A DNA stretch of 64,000 nt from Nonomuraea thailandensis (GCF_024172165.1 NZ_JAMZEB010000002.1:10390501-10454500), one strand, 5' to 3'; counted from the first letter of the stretch, positions 9,436-20,013 are shown. Notes: generated by a model from the sequence alone, not told the origin. Numbers and translations are program-made.

Positions 9436-9494
9436 CGGTCGCGGCTTGGGACGGTCGCGGCTTGGAACCCGACCACGGCTTGGAACCCGACCGG
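9436..9494. repeat. Degenerate short tandem repeat (GGTCGCGGCTTGG unit)
   Basis: Directly after the metalloprotease stop codon, units built on CGGCTTGGAACCCGAC recur about three times with small changes. No coding or hairpin role was seen. Confidence 0.7.
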
Positions 9495-9504
9495 GCTTCG
9501 ACTC

Positions 9505-9556
9505 GGCCGCGCCGCCGGTGTGCGGTGACCGGCCGCGCCGCCGGTGTGCGGTCACC
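9505..9556. repeat. 26-base tandem duplication
   Basis: Two adjacent 26-base copies, 9505-9530 and 9531-9556, differ at a single base (GGTGACC versus GGTCACC at the end). They begin GGCCGCGCCGCCGG. They lie in the gap before tilS. Confidence 0.85.
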
Positions 9557-9813
9557 GGCCGCACAGGGCGTCGGCACATCGGCGCCTGCGCCGAGCACGC
9601 GCTCGCGGCACCGCCCGCGTGCCCAAGGCGCCCTCGCCCTCAGCGCCGCGTCGGCGAGAGGCGGTGCGGCGCAACCCGGCGCCGGTGTGCGAGCCCCGGC
9701 CGTTTGACCCGTTCCTGCGGTCCGTTGCTTGGGGGCAGGTGCCCTTCGCGGAGACCGGATCGGCGAGCGGGCCGCGGCGCCCGTGGCTCGCGCATGGCGT
9801 GTCAGGTGCGACG

Positions 9814-10815
9814 ATGGCACCCGTGGGCCCACATCCAGCCGTAGCCGACATCCGCCGGGCAGTCCGCGAGGCCCTGGCCGACGTGGACCAGGACGCCCTG
9901 ATCCTGGCAGCCTGCAGCGGCGGAGCCGATTCCCTGGCCCTGGCCGCCGCCCTTGCGTTCGTGGCCCCCCGCATGCGCCTGCGCGCCGGCCTCCTCACCG
10001 TGGACCACCAGCTCCAGCCCGGTTCGAAGGCCCGCGCCGCAACGGTCAAGGACCTGGGGGAGGCGCTGGGGCTGACCCCCGCGGAGATCCTCACGGTCAC
10101 GGTCGGCAAGGAGGGCGGCCCGGAGGCGGCGGCCAGGGAGGCCCGGTACGCCGCGCTCGACGAGGCGGCCGAGAGGCTGCGGGCGACGGCCGTCCTGCTC
10201 GGCCACACCAGGGACGACCAGGCGGAGACGGTCCTCCTGGGCCTGGCACGAGGCAGCGGCCCCCGCTCCCTGTCCGGCATGGCGGCCGGCTCGGGCCGCT
10301 ACCGCAGGCCCCTGCTCGACCTGCCCAGACAGACCACCGTGGCCGCCTGCCGAGCCCAGAGCCTCACCCCCTGGGACGACCCCCACAATGAGGACGAGAG
10401 GTACACGCGGGTCCGCGTCCGCCGCACCGTGCTCCCGGTCCTGGAGAGTGAGCTCGGCCCCGGGGTGGCGCAGGCGCTGGCGCGTACGGCGGCGATGGCG
10501 CGGGAGGACGCGGACGCGCTCGACGAGTGGGCGGAGTCGGCGTACCAGAATTGCGCTCTTAGCGATATCGGCGAGTCGGTGAAGCTAAAGGCGGCCGAGT
10601 TGGAAAAGCTGCCGACCGCAGTCCGCCGGCGGGTGCTGCGGCGGGCGGCGATGGCCGCGGGATCCCCGTCCGGCGCCCTGTCGGCCACCCATGTACTGGC
10701 CGTGGACCGGCTGATCACGCACTGGCGCGGGCAGAAAGCCGTTGACCTGCCCGGGGGTCTGTCGGCCGTCCGGCGGTATGGCACCCTGATATTCGCCATC
10801 AGTCCCATCCCGTAA
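9814..10815 (+). CDS. tilS: tRNA(Ile)-lysidine synthetase
   Basis: A 333-residue N-type PP-loop ATPase that converts cytidine 34 of the CAU-anticodon tRNA-Ile to lysidine, so that the tRNA reads AUA. The PP-loop CSGGADS lies at residues 34-40, followed by LLTVDHQLQPGS and GHTRDDQAETVLLGLARGSG, both typical. The start ATG 9814 has AGGTG about seven bases upstream; GTG 9823 is an alternative. The stop is ten bases before the hpt start, so both probably share a transcript, as in most actinobacteria. Confidence 0.94.
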   Translation: MAPVGPHPAVADIRRAVREALADVDQDALILAACSGGADSLALAAALAFVAPRMRLRAGLLTVDHQLQPGSKARAATVKDLGEALGLTPAEILTVTVGKEGGPEAAAREARYAALDEAAERLRATAVLLGHTRDDQAETVLLGLARGSGPRSLSGMAAGSGRYRRPLLDLPRQTTVAACRAQSLTPWDDPHNEDERYTRVRVRRTVLPVLESELGPGVAQALARTAAMAREDADALDEWAESAYQNCALSDIGESVKLKAAELEKLPTAVRRRVLRRAAMAAGSPSGALSATHVLAVDRLITHWRGQKAVDLPGGLSAVRRYGTLIFAISPIP

Positions 10816-10825
10816 GGAACCACAG

Positions 10826-11377
10826 GTGGACGCTGCCGACATGGGCAATGACCTGGAAAAGGTGCTCATTCCCGAGGACGAGCTCCAGGCCAAGATCAAA
10901 GAGCTTGCCGGCCGGATCGACGAGGATTACGCGGGCAAGGACGTCCTGCTCGTAGGTGTGTTGAAGGGCGCCGTCATGGTGATGGCGGACCTGGCCAGAG
11001 CGTTGCACGTGCCCGTGCAGATGGACTGGATGGCGGTGTCGTCGTACGGCGCGGGCACCAAGTCCTCCGGCGTCGTACGCGTGCTGAAAGACCTCGACAC
11101 CGACATCTTGAACCGCCACGTGCTGATCGTCGAGGACATCATCGACTCCGGCCTGACCCTGCACTGGTTGCTGGAAAACCTGAAGTCGCGCAATCCGGCG
11201 TCGCTGGAGATCTGCGCCGCGCTGCGGAAACCCGACGCGGTGAAGGTGCCCATCGACGTCAAATACGTGGGCTTCGACATTCCCAACGAGTTCGTCATCG
11301 GTTATGGCCTCGACTACGCCGAGCGATACCGGAACCTTCCGTTCATCGGCACTCTCGCCCCACACGTTTACAAGTAG
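10826..11377 (+). CDS. hpt: Hypoxanthine phosphoribosyltransferase
   Basis: A 183-residue type I phosphoribosyltransferase for purine salvage, making IMP and GMP from hypoxanthine or guanine and PRPP. The PRPP-binding loop VLIVEDIIDSGLTL is clear (about residues 108-121). The C-terminal segment GYGLDYAERYRNLPFIG is the usual purine-binding end. The GTG at 10826 follows AAGGAA; the ATG at 10841 is an alternative start. It follows tilS closely and precedes ftsH after a 237-base leader. Confidence 0.95.
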   Translation: MDAADMGNDLEKVLIPEDELQAKIKELAGRIDEDYAGKDVLLVGVLKGAVMVMADLARALHVPVQMDWMAVSSYGAGTKSSGVVRVLKDLDTDILNRHVLIVEDIIDSGLTLHWLLENLKSRNPASLEICAALRKPDAVKVPIDVKYVGFDIPNEFVIGYGLDYAERYRNLPFIGTLAPHVYK

Positions 11378-11546
11378 CAATCTCTGCCATGGCCGGGAAC
11401 ATCGCCCAACGTGACGTACGTTGATAGGGCAAGGCTGGTGTAGCGGGCGGTCCCTCCGTGCGCTCTGCCGGTGTACCTTCAGACTCCGGGAGGGTGACCA
11501 CGCGTCCCCTTCGGGTAGTCAGAAGTCGCGGTGCCGGATGCCGCGG

Positions 11547-11564
11547 CCCCGGGCGTGCCCGGGG
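11547..11564. promoter_or_regulatory. Perfect hairpin in the ftsH leader
   Basis: CCCCGGGC and GCCCGGGG (11547-11554 and 11557-11564) are perfect inverted arms around GT, ending 50 bases before the ftsH start. No T-run follows, so it is not a standard terminator; it could be an mRNA structure affecting ftsH expression. Confidence 0.6.
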
Positions 11565-11614
11565 TTCCAGGCCATGGTCAGGAAGGGACGGGCCCGCAAG
11601 GGGTTCCGCATCGG

Positions 11615-13605
<1,991 letters not shown>

Positions 13606-13609
<4 letters not shown>

Positions 13610-14184
13610 CCCAGCACGACGTCGACCTGGGGCGGATCGAGAAGGCCGTTCGCGAGATCCTCTACGCCATCGGCGAGGATCCCGACCGTGACGGCCTGAT
13701 CGAGACGCCCTCCCGGGTCGCCAGAGCCATGGCCGAGCAGTATTCGGGGCTCGGCCAGCAGCCGGAAGACGTGCTGAACAAGGTCTTCGACGTCGACCAC
13801 GACGAGATGGTGCTCGTTCGCGACATCGAGGTCTACTCGACCTGCGAGCACCACCTCGTCCCGTTCCACGGCCTGGCCCACGTGGGCTACATCCCCAACG
13901 AGCGGGGCCAGGTCACCGGCCTGTCGAAGCTCGCGCGCCTGGTGGACGTGTTCGCCCGCCGCCCCCAGGTGCAGGAGCGCATGACCTCCCAGATCGCCGA
14001 CGCGCTCATGCGGGTGCTGGAGCCGCGCGGGGTCATCGTGGTCGTGGAGTGCGAGCACCTGTGCATGACGATGCGCGGCGTGCGCAAGCCGGGCGCCAAG
14101 ACCGTCACCTCGGCGGTCCGCGGCGACTTCCGCACCAGCGACAAGACCCGATCCGAGGCCATGGCGCTGATCCTCGGCCGCTGA
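13606..14184 (+). CDS. folE: GTP cyclohydrolase I
   Basis: A 192-residue enzyme for the first step of folate synthesis, GTP to 7,8-dihydroneopterin triphosphate. The GTG at 13606 overlaps the ftsH stop as GTGA. Zinc ligands are visible in STCEHHLVPFHG (Cys and His) and in VVECEHLCMTMRGVRK (second Cys), so this is the zinc-dependent IA type. The frame is open upstream within ftsH, but the family N-terminus starts at VTQHDVDLGRIEKAV. It leads the folate operon. Confidence 0.96.
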
Positions 14185-14253
14185 GCGGCGGCCGATGTCC
14201 GAACGGGGTACCCACGATGTCAGCAGGTGTGGGGAAGCGCCTAGGCTTGGCCC

Positions 14254-15111
14254 ATGACTAGCGTGCCCATCAACGTGCCGGGAGGTGCGGAGCGGTGCCT
14301 CGTCATGGGTGTGGTCAACGTGACGCCCGACTCGTTCAGTGACGGCGGCATGTGGTTCGACGAGGCGGCCGCCATCCAGCACGGCTTTGAGCTGGTGCGG
14401 GAGGGCGCCGACATCGTCGACGTGGGCGGCGAGTCCACCCGCCCGGGCGCGGCCAGGGTGTCCATGGACGAGGAGCTGGCCCGGATCGTCCCGGTGATCA
14501 GGGCGCTGTCCGCCGAGGGGGTGGTGGTCAGCGTCGACACGATGCGTGCCGAGGTCGCCAAGGCCGCCGTGGAGGCGGGTGCGCGCATCGTCAACGACGT
14601 GAGCGGCGGCCTGGCCGACCCGGAGATGCCGCGCGTGGTCGCCGCGACCGGAGTCACCTATGTCGTGATGCACTGGCGCGGCCACAGCCACGACATGTAC
14701 TCGCGCGCCGTCTACGCCGACGTGGTGACGGAGGTGCGCGAGGAGCTGAGCAAGCGGGTCGACCTGGTGCTGGCCGAGGGGGTCACGCCGGAGCAGGTCG
14801 TGCTCGACCCCGGCCTCGGCTTCGCCAAGAACGCCGAGCACAACTGGGCCGTGCTCGCGGGCATCCCGCGCCTGGCCGAGCTGGGCTTCCCGCTGCTCGT
14901 CGGAGCATCCCGCAAGCGTTTCCTGGGGCGGCTGCTGGCCGATCCCGACGGCACGCCACGGCCGTTCAGCCGCAGTGACGACGCCACGCTGGCGGTCACC
15001 GCGCTGGCGGCGCACGCCGGCGCCTGGTGCGTCCGCGTGCACGAGGTAGGTCCCAACGCCGATGCCGTGCGCGTGGCGGCCGCATGGAAGAGAGCCGGAG
15101 CAGGCACATGA
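14254..15111 (+). CDS. folP: Dihydropteroate synthase
   Basis: A 285-residue TIM-barrel enzyme joining hydroxymethyl-dihydropterin pyrophosphate and p-aminobenzoate; it is the sulfonamide target. Family signatures are clear: MGVVNVTPDSFSDGG near the start, DVGGESTRPGA, and GASRKRFLGRLL near residue 220. It starts 70 bases after folE and its stop overlaps the next gene as ATGA, showing translational coupling within the operon. Confidence 0.96.
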   Translation: MTSVPINVPGGAERCLVMGVVNVTPDSFSDGGMWFDEAAAIQHGFELVREGADIVDVGGESTRPGAARVSMDEELARIVPVIRALSAEGVVVSVDTMRAEVAKAAVEAGARIVNDVSGGLADPEMPRVVAATGVTYVVMHWRGHSHDMYSRAVYADVVTEVREELSKRVDLVLAEGVTPEQVVLDPGLGFAKNAEHNWAVLAGIPRLAELGFPLLVGASRKRFLGRLLADPDGTPRPFSRSDDATLAVTALAAHAGAWCVRVHEVGPNADAVRVAAAWKRAGAGT

Positions 15112-15554
15112 GCGTCGACACCGCCGCGATCGAGACGGTCAACCAGGAGTTCTACGCCGCCATCGAGAGCGCGGACCTGGACAAGATGACCGAGATCTGG
15201 GCCGAGGACACCACTGACGACCAGGTGAGCTGCGTGCACCCGGGCTGGACCCTCCTGACGGGCCGCCAGGAGGTGCTGCGCTCCTGGGCCCTGATCATGG
15301 CGAACACCACCTACATCCAGTTCGTGCTGACCGACGTCAACACGACCGTGCTGGGCGACGTGGCCGTCCTGACCTGCGTGGAGAACATCCTGACCGCGGG
15401 CGAGGAGGGTGAGGCCAGCTTCGCCGCGGGCAAGGTGGTGGCCAGCAACGTCTACATCCGGACCTCACAGGGCTGGCGCCTGTGGATGCACCACGGCTCC
15501 CCGGTCCTCCAGGGCGACGACGACGAGGAGGAGGAAGGCGAGCTTGAGCCTTGA
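15108..15554 (+). CDS. NTF2/SnoaL-like small protein in the folate operon
   Basis: A 148-residue protein with the pattern of the NTF2/SnoaL (DUF4440-like) cone fold: an N-terminal helix (INQEFYAAIESADLDKM type), a WTLLTGRQEVLRSWALI segment, beta strands, and a C-terminal WRLWMHHGSP. A very acidic tail (GDDDEEEEGE) ends it. Its ATG overlaps the folP stop, and its end overlaps folB by 11 bases, so it is made together with the folate enzymes. Homologs occur at this position in streptomycetes from memory; the role is unknown. No catalytic residue was assigned. Confidence 0.88.
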   Translation: MSVDTAAIETVNQEFYAAIESADLDKMTEIWAEDTTDDQVSCVHPGWTLLTGRQEVLRSWALIMANTTYIQFVLTDVNTTVLGDVAVLTCVENILTAGEEGEASFAAGKVVASNVYIRTSQGWRLWMHHGSPVLQGDDDEEEEGELEP

Positions 15555-15909
15555 TCGCATCGCTCTCAGAGGCCTGCGGGCCCGGGGCAGGCACGGCGTG
15601 CTCGCTGCCGAGCGGGAGCTCGGGCAGGAGTTCGTGGTGGACGCGACGCTGTTCCTCGACACCGCGCCGGCCGCGGCCGGCGACGACCTGACCAAGACCG
15701 TCCACTACGGGGAGCTGGCGCAGGCGCTGGTGGAGGTGGTGGAGGGCGAGCCGGTCGACCTGATCGAGACGCTCGCCCAGCGGCTGGCCGACGTGTGCCT
15801 GGCCAGTGAGCTGGTGCGCAAGGCCGAGGTGAGCGTGCACAAACCGGCGGCGCCGATCCCGCTGCCCTTCGACGACGTGGTCGTCACGATCGAGCGGAGC
15901 CGCGCATGA
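15544..15909 (+). CDS. folB: Dihydroneopterin aldolase
   Basis: A 121-residue tunnel-fold enzyme cleaving dihydroneopterin to hydroxymethyl-dihydropterin and glycolaldehyde. The start is a TTG at 15544 inside the end of the preceding gene, preceded by GAGGAGGAAGG, giving LSLDRIALRGLRARGRHGV, the family N-terminus. HYGELAQALVEVVEG and VDLIETLAQRLADVCL, and the final VSVHKPAAPIPLPFDDV, are typical. Its stop overlaps folK as ATGA. Confidence 0.94.
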   Translation: MSLDRIALRGLRARGRHGVLAAERELGQEFVVDATLFLDTAPAAAGDDLTKTVHYGELAQALVEVVEGEPVDLIETLAQRLADVCLASELVRKAEVSVHKPAAPIPLPFDDVVVTIERSRA

Positions 15910-16412
15910 AGGTGGTGCTCTCTCTCGGCAGCAACCTGGGCCGCAGGTTCCAGACGTTGCAGGGTGCCGTGGACACGCTGTTCGACGCGCCGGGGCTGGA
16001 GTTCGTCTCGGCGTCCCCGGTCTACGAGACCGACCCGGTCGGCGGGCCCGGCGGGCAGCGCCCGTACCTCAACGCGATCGTGGTCGCCGAGACCTCGCTC
16101 GCCCCGCGCACGCTGCTGGAGCGGGCGCAGAGCGTCGAGAACGCCTTCGGCCGCGAGCGCGTGGAGCGCTGGGGGCCGCGCACGCTCGACATCGACCTGA
16201 TCGTGGTGGGCGAGACCGTCTGCGACGATCCCGACCTCACGCTGCCGCACCCGCGGGCGCACGAGCGCGCGTTCGTGCTGGTGCCCTGGTCGAAGGCCGA
16301 CCCGGAGGGCGAGGTGCCCGGCCGCGGCCGGGTGGCCGACCTCCTGGCGGGGCTCGACGACGAGCAGGGCGTACGCCTGCGCGAGGACCTGAAGCTGCAG
16401 AGGCCCGATTGA
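15906..16412 (+). CDS. folK: Hydroxymethyl-dihydropterin pyrophosphokinase
   Basis: A 168-residue HPPK that transfers pyrophosphate from ATP to hydroxymethyl-dihydropterin, giving the substrate of FolP. The N-terminal LSLGSNLGRR, the PYLNAIVV segment and the signature RWGPRTLDIDLIVVG followed by LPHPRAHERAFVLVPW are all present. The ATG overlaps the folB stop and the TGA overlaps the next gene's TTG, continuing the coupled folate operon. Confidence 0.96.
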   Translation: MKVVLSLGSNLGRRFQTLQGAVDTLFDAPGLEFVSASPVYETDPVGGPGGQRPYLNAIVVAETSLAPRTLLERAQSVENAFGRERVERWGPRTLDIDLIVVGETVCDDPDLTLPHPRAHERAFVLVPWSKADPEGEVPGRGRVADLLAGLDDEQGVRLREDLKLQRPD

Positions 16413-16864
16413 AGCCCACGCACCCCGGCCCCCTGGTCGGCATCGTCGTCGTCGTGGCCCTGCTCATCTGGGCCGTGATCAGGCCGATCTACTCCGACCT
16501 GCCGCTCATGCCCTGGACGGCGATCCCCACGGTGCTGCTGCTGGCCATCGGCGAGGCCTACAGCGGCTGGGCGACCAGGGCCAGGATCGCCAGGAAGCCG
16601 GACACCAAGCCGGTGGAGCCGCTGGCGGTGGCCAGGCTGGCGGCGCTGGCGAAGGCCTCGGCGTACGCGGGGGCGGTGTTCGGCGGCGTGTTCGCCGGGT
16701 TCGCCCTGCACACCGTGCAGTTGCTCGACCGTGAGACGCCGCGCGGCGAGTTCTTCGTCGCGACGGGCTCGTTCGTGTCGTGCGTGGTGCTGATCTGCGC
16801 GGCGCTCTACCTGGAGCACTCCTGCCGCATCCCGAAGGAGCCCGAGGACCGCACCCGCGACTAG
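16409..16864 (+). CDS. DUF3180 membrane protein
   Basis: A 151-residue protein starting at TTG 16409, overlapping the folK stop as TTGA. Four hydrophobic segments (about residues 8-24, 34-50, 80-100, 118-136) make it an integral membrane protein. It matches the DUF3180 family that follows folK throughout actinobacteria (Rv3605c-like). No function is known; the genetic coupling suggests a link to folate synthesis or transport, which is inference. Confidence 0.9.
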   Translation: MKPTHPGPLVGIVVVVALLIWAVIRPIYSDLPLMPWTAIPTVLLLAIGEAYSGWATRARIARKPDTKPVEPLAVARLAALAKASAYAGAVFGGVFAGFALHTVQLLDRETPRGEFFVATGSFVSCVVLICAALYLEHSCRIPKEPEDRTRD

Positions 16865-16927
16865 CGCCGCCCGACGGAGCGGGGGGTGCGACGATCGCCG
16901 GTCAGCGGAGCCGGGGGTGCGGCGATG

Positions 16928-18055
16928 TCAGCCGTGCTCCGAGCGTATGGAACCGCCGGCATCCCTGTCCCGCGCCTGCCTGACGGGGGCGCGGCGGCGG
17001 CCGAACAGGTAGATGACCGGAGCGGTGCAGATGAGCGGCCCGATGATGGCGATCGGCCGCTCCAGCCACCACACCGAGTCCGGCGGGATCCGGTCGCCCA
17101 GCGTGCCGAACAACCACCACGACAGCCCCAGGGAGATCGCCATCCCGGTGGTGTGGAACAGGAACAGCGGCAGCGAGTACCGGTTGATGAACTCGTTCAG
17201 CCGCCCCCAGCGGGGCCGCTCCAGCACCCGCTCCATGGCCGGCCGGAGCACCTCGACCAGCCCGATCTGGAACAGCAGCAGCGCCACGATCACGAACGTG
17301 GGCGGCGCCATGTTGGAGAACTTGTCACCCGGCACCCCGACCATCGAACCCGGGTAGATGCCCGAGTAGACCAGCCCGAACAGGGCGAACAGCCCGGTCC
17401 ACAGCAGCGCGATGTCGTAGCGCCTGGGCAGCGCCACGACGCGGTCGTAGAAGAAGCCCGCCTGGTGCGCCAGCCCCCAGACGATGATCATGTTGAGCCA
17501 GGCCGCCCACTCGATCCCGTAGCGGAAGCGCAGCACGTCCACCACGAGCGCCGCGCCGCCGAGCCAGATGAGGGTGAGCACGTCGTAGCGCTTGTGCAGC
17601 CAGAGCGCGAGGGGCAGCAGCGCGATGAGCACGAGGTAGACGCCGAGGAACCACAGCGGGCTGAGCACCAGCAGTACCACCCGCCACATCCAGTCCACCT
17701 GGAACGTGTACGTCACCACCGCCCCGATGACGATCCACACCCCGGACAAGAACAGCGCGGGTAAGGCCAGCGCGCGGATGCGCCGCCAGACGAACGCGCC
17801 GATGCCGGTGCCGCGTTCCTTGGCCCGGTGCCAGGACAGCAGGTGCACGTGGCCGCCGACGTAGAAGAACAGCGGCAGCACCTGCAGCAGCCAGGTGAGG
17901 ATCCACAACCCGCTGGTGAAGCCCAGCGGGCTGGTGGGCTCGGGCCCGTACGGTTTCCAGTCGAGGATCGTGAAGGCCCAGTGCCACACCACCACGACGA
18001 TCAGGCTGAGCGCCCGCAGCCAGTCGACGTACTTGTCGCGTTCCTGAGCCTTCAC
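16928..18055 (-). CDS. Acyltransferase family 3 membrane protein
   Basis: A 375-residue integral membrane protein with about ten hydrophobic segments and the acyltransferase-3 start YVDWLRALSLIVVVVWHW (the conserved R and H of the family), then GGHVHLLSWHRAK. Such enzymes move acyl groups onto cell-surface sugars or lipids. It starts with a GTG at 18055 that overlaps the nuoD stop as GTGA, so it is translationally coupled to an orphan complex I subunit gene, an odd pairing. The substrate cannot be predicted. Confidence 0.9.
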   Translation of the reverse strand: MKAQERDKYVDWLRALSLIVVVVWHWAFTILDWKPYGPEPTSPLGFTSGLWILTWLLQVLPLFFYVGGHVHLLSWHRAKERGTGIGAFVWRRIRALALPALFLSGVWIVIGAVVTYTFQVDWMWRVVLLVLSPLWFLGVYLVLIALLPLALWLHKRYDVLTLIWLGGAALVVDVLRFRYGIEWAAWLNMIIVWGLAHQAGFFYDRVVALPRRYDIALLWTGLFALFGLVYSGIYPGSMVGVPGDKFSNMAPPTFVIVALLLFQIGLVEVLRPAMERVLERPRWGRLNEFINRYSLPLFLFHTTGMAISLGLSWWLFGTLGDRIPPDSVWWLERPIAIIGPLICTAPVIYLFGRRRAPVRQARDRDAGGSIRSEHG

Positions 18056-19197
18056 TTATCGATGTCACCCACCACGAAGAACATGGAGCCCAGGATCGCC
18101 ACCATGTCGGCCACGAGATGCCCGGGCAGCATCTCGCGCAGCACCTGGACGTTGCTGTAGGAGGCCGAGCGCAGCTTGAGCCGCCACGGCGTCTTGTCGC
18201 CCTTGGAGACCAGGTAGTAGCCGTTGATGCCGAGCGGGTTCTCCGTCCACGCGTACGTGTGCCCCTCGGGCACCTTGAGCACCTTCGGCAGCCGCTGGTT
18301 GATCGGCCCGGGCGGCAGCGAGCGCAGCTTCTCGACGCACACGTCGGCCAGGTCGAGGGAGACCTTGAGCTGATCGAGGAGCACCTCGAAGCGGGCGTGG
18401 CAGTCGCCGGCGCCGCGGGTGACGACCTTGACGGGCAGCTCCGGATAGGCCAGGTACGGATCGTCGCGCCGCAGGTCGAGGTCGACCCCGGAGGCGCGGG
18501 CGATGGGGCCGCTGACGCCGTACTGCATGATCTGCTCGCGCGAGAGCACCCCGACGCCCTTGGTGCGGGCGATGAAGATCTCGTTGTGCAGGATGAGGTT
18601 CTCGATGTCGGGGATCCGGCGGCGGGTCTCCGCGACGGTGGCGGAGACGCGGTCGAGCCAGCCGTACGGCAGGTCCTCCTTGAGGCCGCCGACCCGGTTG
18701 AACATGTAGTGCATGCGCCCGCCGGAGATCTCCTCCATGACGGCCTGGATGCGCTCGCGCTCGTTGAAGGAGTAGAACAGCGGCGTCATCGCGCCCAGTT
18801 CGAGAGGGTAGGAGCCGAGGAACATCAGGTGGTTGAGCGCCCGGTTGAGCTCGGCCAGCAGCGTGCGCGCCCACACGGCCCGTACCGGCGGCTCCATGCC
18901 CAGCATGCGCTCGGCGGCGAGCACCACGCCCAGCTCGTTGGCGAAGCCCGACAGCCAGTCGTGCCGGTTGGCCAGCATGATGATCTGACGGTAGTCGCGC
19001 ACCTCGAACAGCTTCTCCGCGCCCCGGTGCATGTAGCCGATGATCGGCTCGGCGGTGGCGATGCGCTCGCCGTCGAGCGTCAGCCGCAGCCTGAGCACGC
19101 CGTGGGTGGACGGGTGCTGGGGGCCGATGTTGAGGATCATGTCCTCCGTGGCCAGCTCTTTCGCGCCCGCGCCGATTCCGACCACACGTTCCGTCAT
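18052..19197 (-). CDS. nuoD: NADH-quinone oxidoreductase subunit D (orphan copy)
   Basis: A 381-residue 49-kDa subunit homolog. The start ATG 19197 gives MTERVVGIGAGAKELATEDM; ATG 19206 is close by. Family motifs are present: NIGPQHPSTHGVLRL, GYMHRGAEKLFE, NELGVVLAAERM, and the C-terminal DPYLAYPELPVKVV and MVAILGSMFFVVGDIDK. No other complex I gene lies in the window, so this resembles the second nuoD known from streptomycetes rather than part of the main nuo operon. Whether it joins complex I or another hydrogenase-like assembly is unknown. Confidence 0.92.
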   Translation of the reverse strand: MTERVVGIGAGAKELATEDMILNIGPQHPSTHGVLRLRLTLDGERIATAEPIIGYMHRGAEKLFEVRDYRQIIMLANRHDWLSGFANELGVVLAAERMLGMEPPVRAVWARTLLAELNRALNHLMFLGSYPLELGAMTPLFYSFNERERIQAVMEEISGGRMHYMFNRVGGLKEDLPYGWLDRVSATVAETRRRIPDIENLILHNEIFIARTKGVGVLSREQIMQYGVSGPIARASGVDLDLRRDDPYLAYPELPVKVVTRGAGDCHARFEVLLDQLKVSLDLADVCVEKLRSLPPGPINQRLPKVLKVPEGHTYAWTENPLGINGYYLVSKGDKTPWRLKLRSASYSNVQVLREMLPGHLVADMVAILGSMFFVVGDIDK

Positions 19198-19320
19198 ACG
19201 GGCCATGCTGCCACCGACCTCGGTGGTGATCCAGCGTGGGGGCGGGTCAAGACATGGTATGGAAATGCATCGCGAAGCCGGACATGGGGAGGAATATCGG
19301 GAACGGGGGGAGAAAACACC

Positions 19321-20013
19321 ATGAAGAGAGTTCTCTTTGATGTGGCGGCACTGATCGCGCGCGTCGCTACCGGCGTGATCTTCGTGGCGCACGGCTGGCA
19401 GAAGTGGCAGAGCGGGCTCGGCGCCACCGCGCAGGGTTTCAGGGAGATGGGGATCCCGATGCCCGAGCTGGCCGCCGGGTACGCGACCATCGTCGAGACC
19501 GTCGGCGGCATCTTCCTGATCCTCGGCCTGCTGGTACGCCCGGTGGCGCTGCTGTTGCTGATCAACATGCTCGGTGCGATCGCGTTCGTGCACGGCACCA
19601 AGGGCGTGATGGTCGGTGAGGGCGGCTGGGAGCTGACAGGAGCCCTCGGCGCGCTCAGCCTGCTGTTCCTGGCGCTGGGCGGCGGCCGGATCAGCCTGGA
19701 CGCCATCTTCGGCGCGATGTTCCGCAGGCGCGCCGACCGGCGTGCGGCCGAGGAGGAGCTGACGGCGTACGGGCCGGGCAGGACGCCCACCGCCGGCGGC
19801 GTGGCGGGTACGACGACCACCGCGGGCGGCACGGCAGGCCCGGCGGCCACCGGCGGGCCCACGACACCCGCCTCCGGGTCCGGCGAGACGCCCGAGGTGC
19901 CGCGGCAGCCCGCCGCACCCGCCTCGGGCAGGCTCAACGACGACGACATGCGGGAGATCGACGCCCTCGTCTCGGACGAGCCGCCGCAGCACCGCAGGCC
20001 GCCGAACGAGTGA
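19321..20013 (+). CDS. DoxX family membrane protein
   Basis: A 230-residue protein starting at ATG 19321 behind GGGGGGAG. Residues 1-125 hold four membrane helices and the DoxX-type patterns ARVATGVIFVAHGWQKW, GIPMPELAAGYATIVETVGG and NMLGAIAFVHG. The C-terminal 100 residues are a hydrophilic Thr/Gly/Pro-rich tail ending in an acidic segment, longer than in simple DoxX proteins. The family is linked to redox and thiol stress in mycobacteria; the function here is not known. Confidence 0.9.
   Translation: MKRVLFDVAALIARVATGVIFVAHGWQKWQSGLGATAQGFREMGIPMPELAAGYATIVETVGGIFLILGLLVRPVALLLLINMLGAIAFVHGTKGVMVGEGGWELTGALGALSLLFLALGGGRISLDAIFGAMFRRRADRRAAEEELTAYGPGRTPTAGGVAGTTTTAGGTAGPAATGGPTTPASGSGETPEVPRQPAAPASGRLNDDDMREIDALVSDEPPQHRRPPNE

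Larger units (their letters stand above)
9434..9813. other. 380-base gap before tilS
   Basis: No gene was recognised. The stretch holds the two tandem repeats annotated separately and then GC-rich DNA. A reading frame in phase with tilS is open from 9544, but its translation is repetitive Arg/Pro/Ala and unlike TilS, so it is treated as non-coding. Confidence 0.7.

Noticed and set aside
11531..11614. Longer FtsH start at GTG 11531
   Set aside because: The extra 28 residues are Pro/Gly-rich and contain a hairpin-forming stretch; the family N-terminus begins at ATG 11615.
18118..20013. A 631-codon plus-strand frame covering nuoD and DoxX
   Set aside because: Its first 400 codons are a mirror of the minus-strand nuoD. 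The real gene starts at ATG 19321 behind a strong ribosome site.
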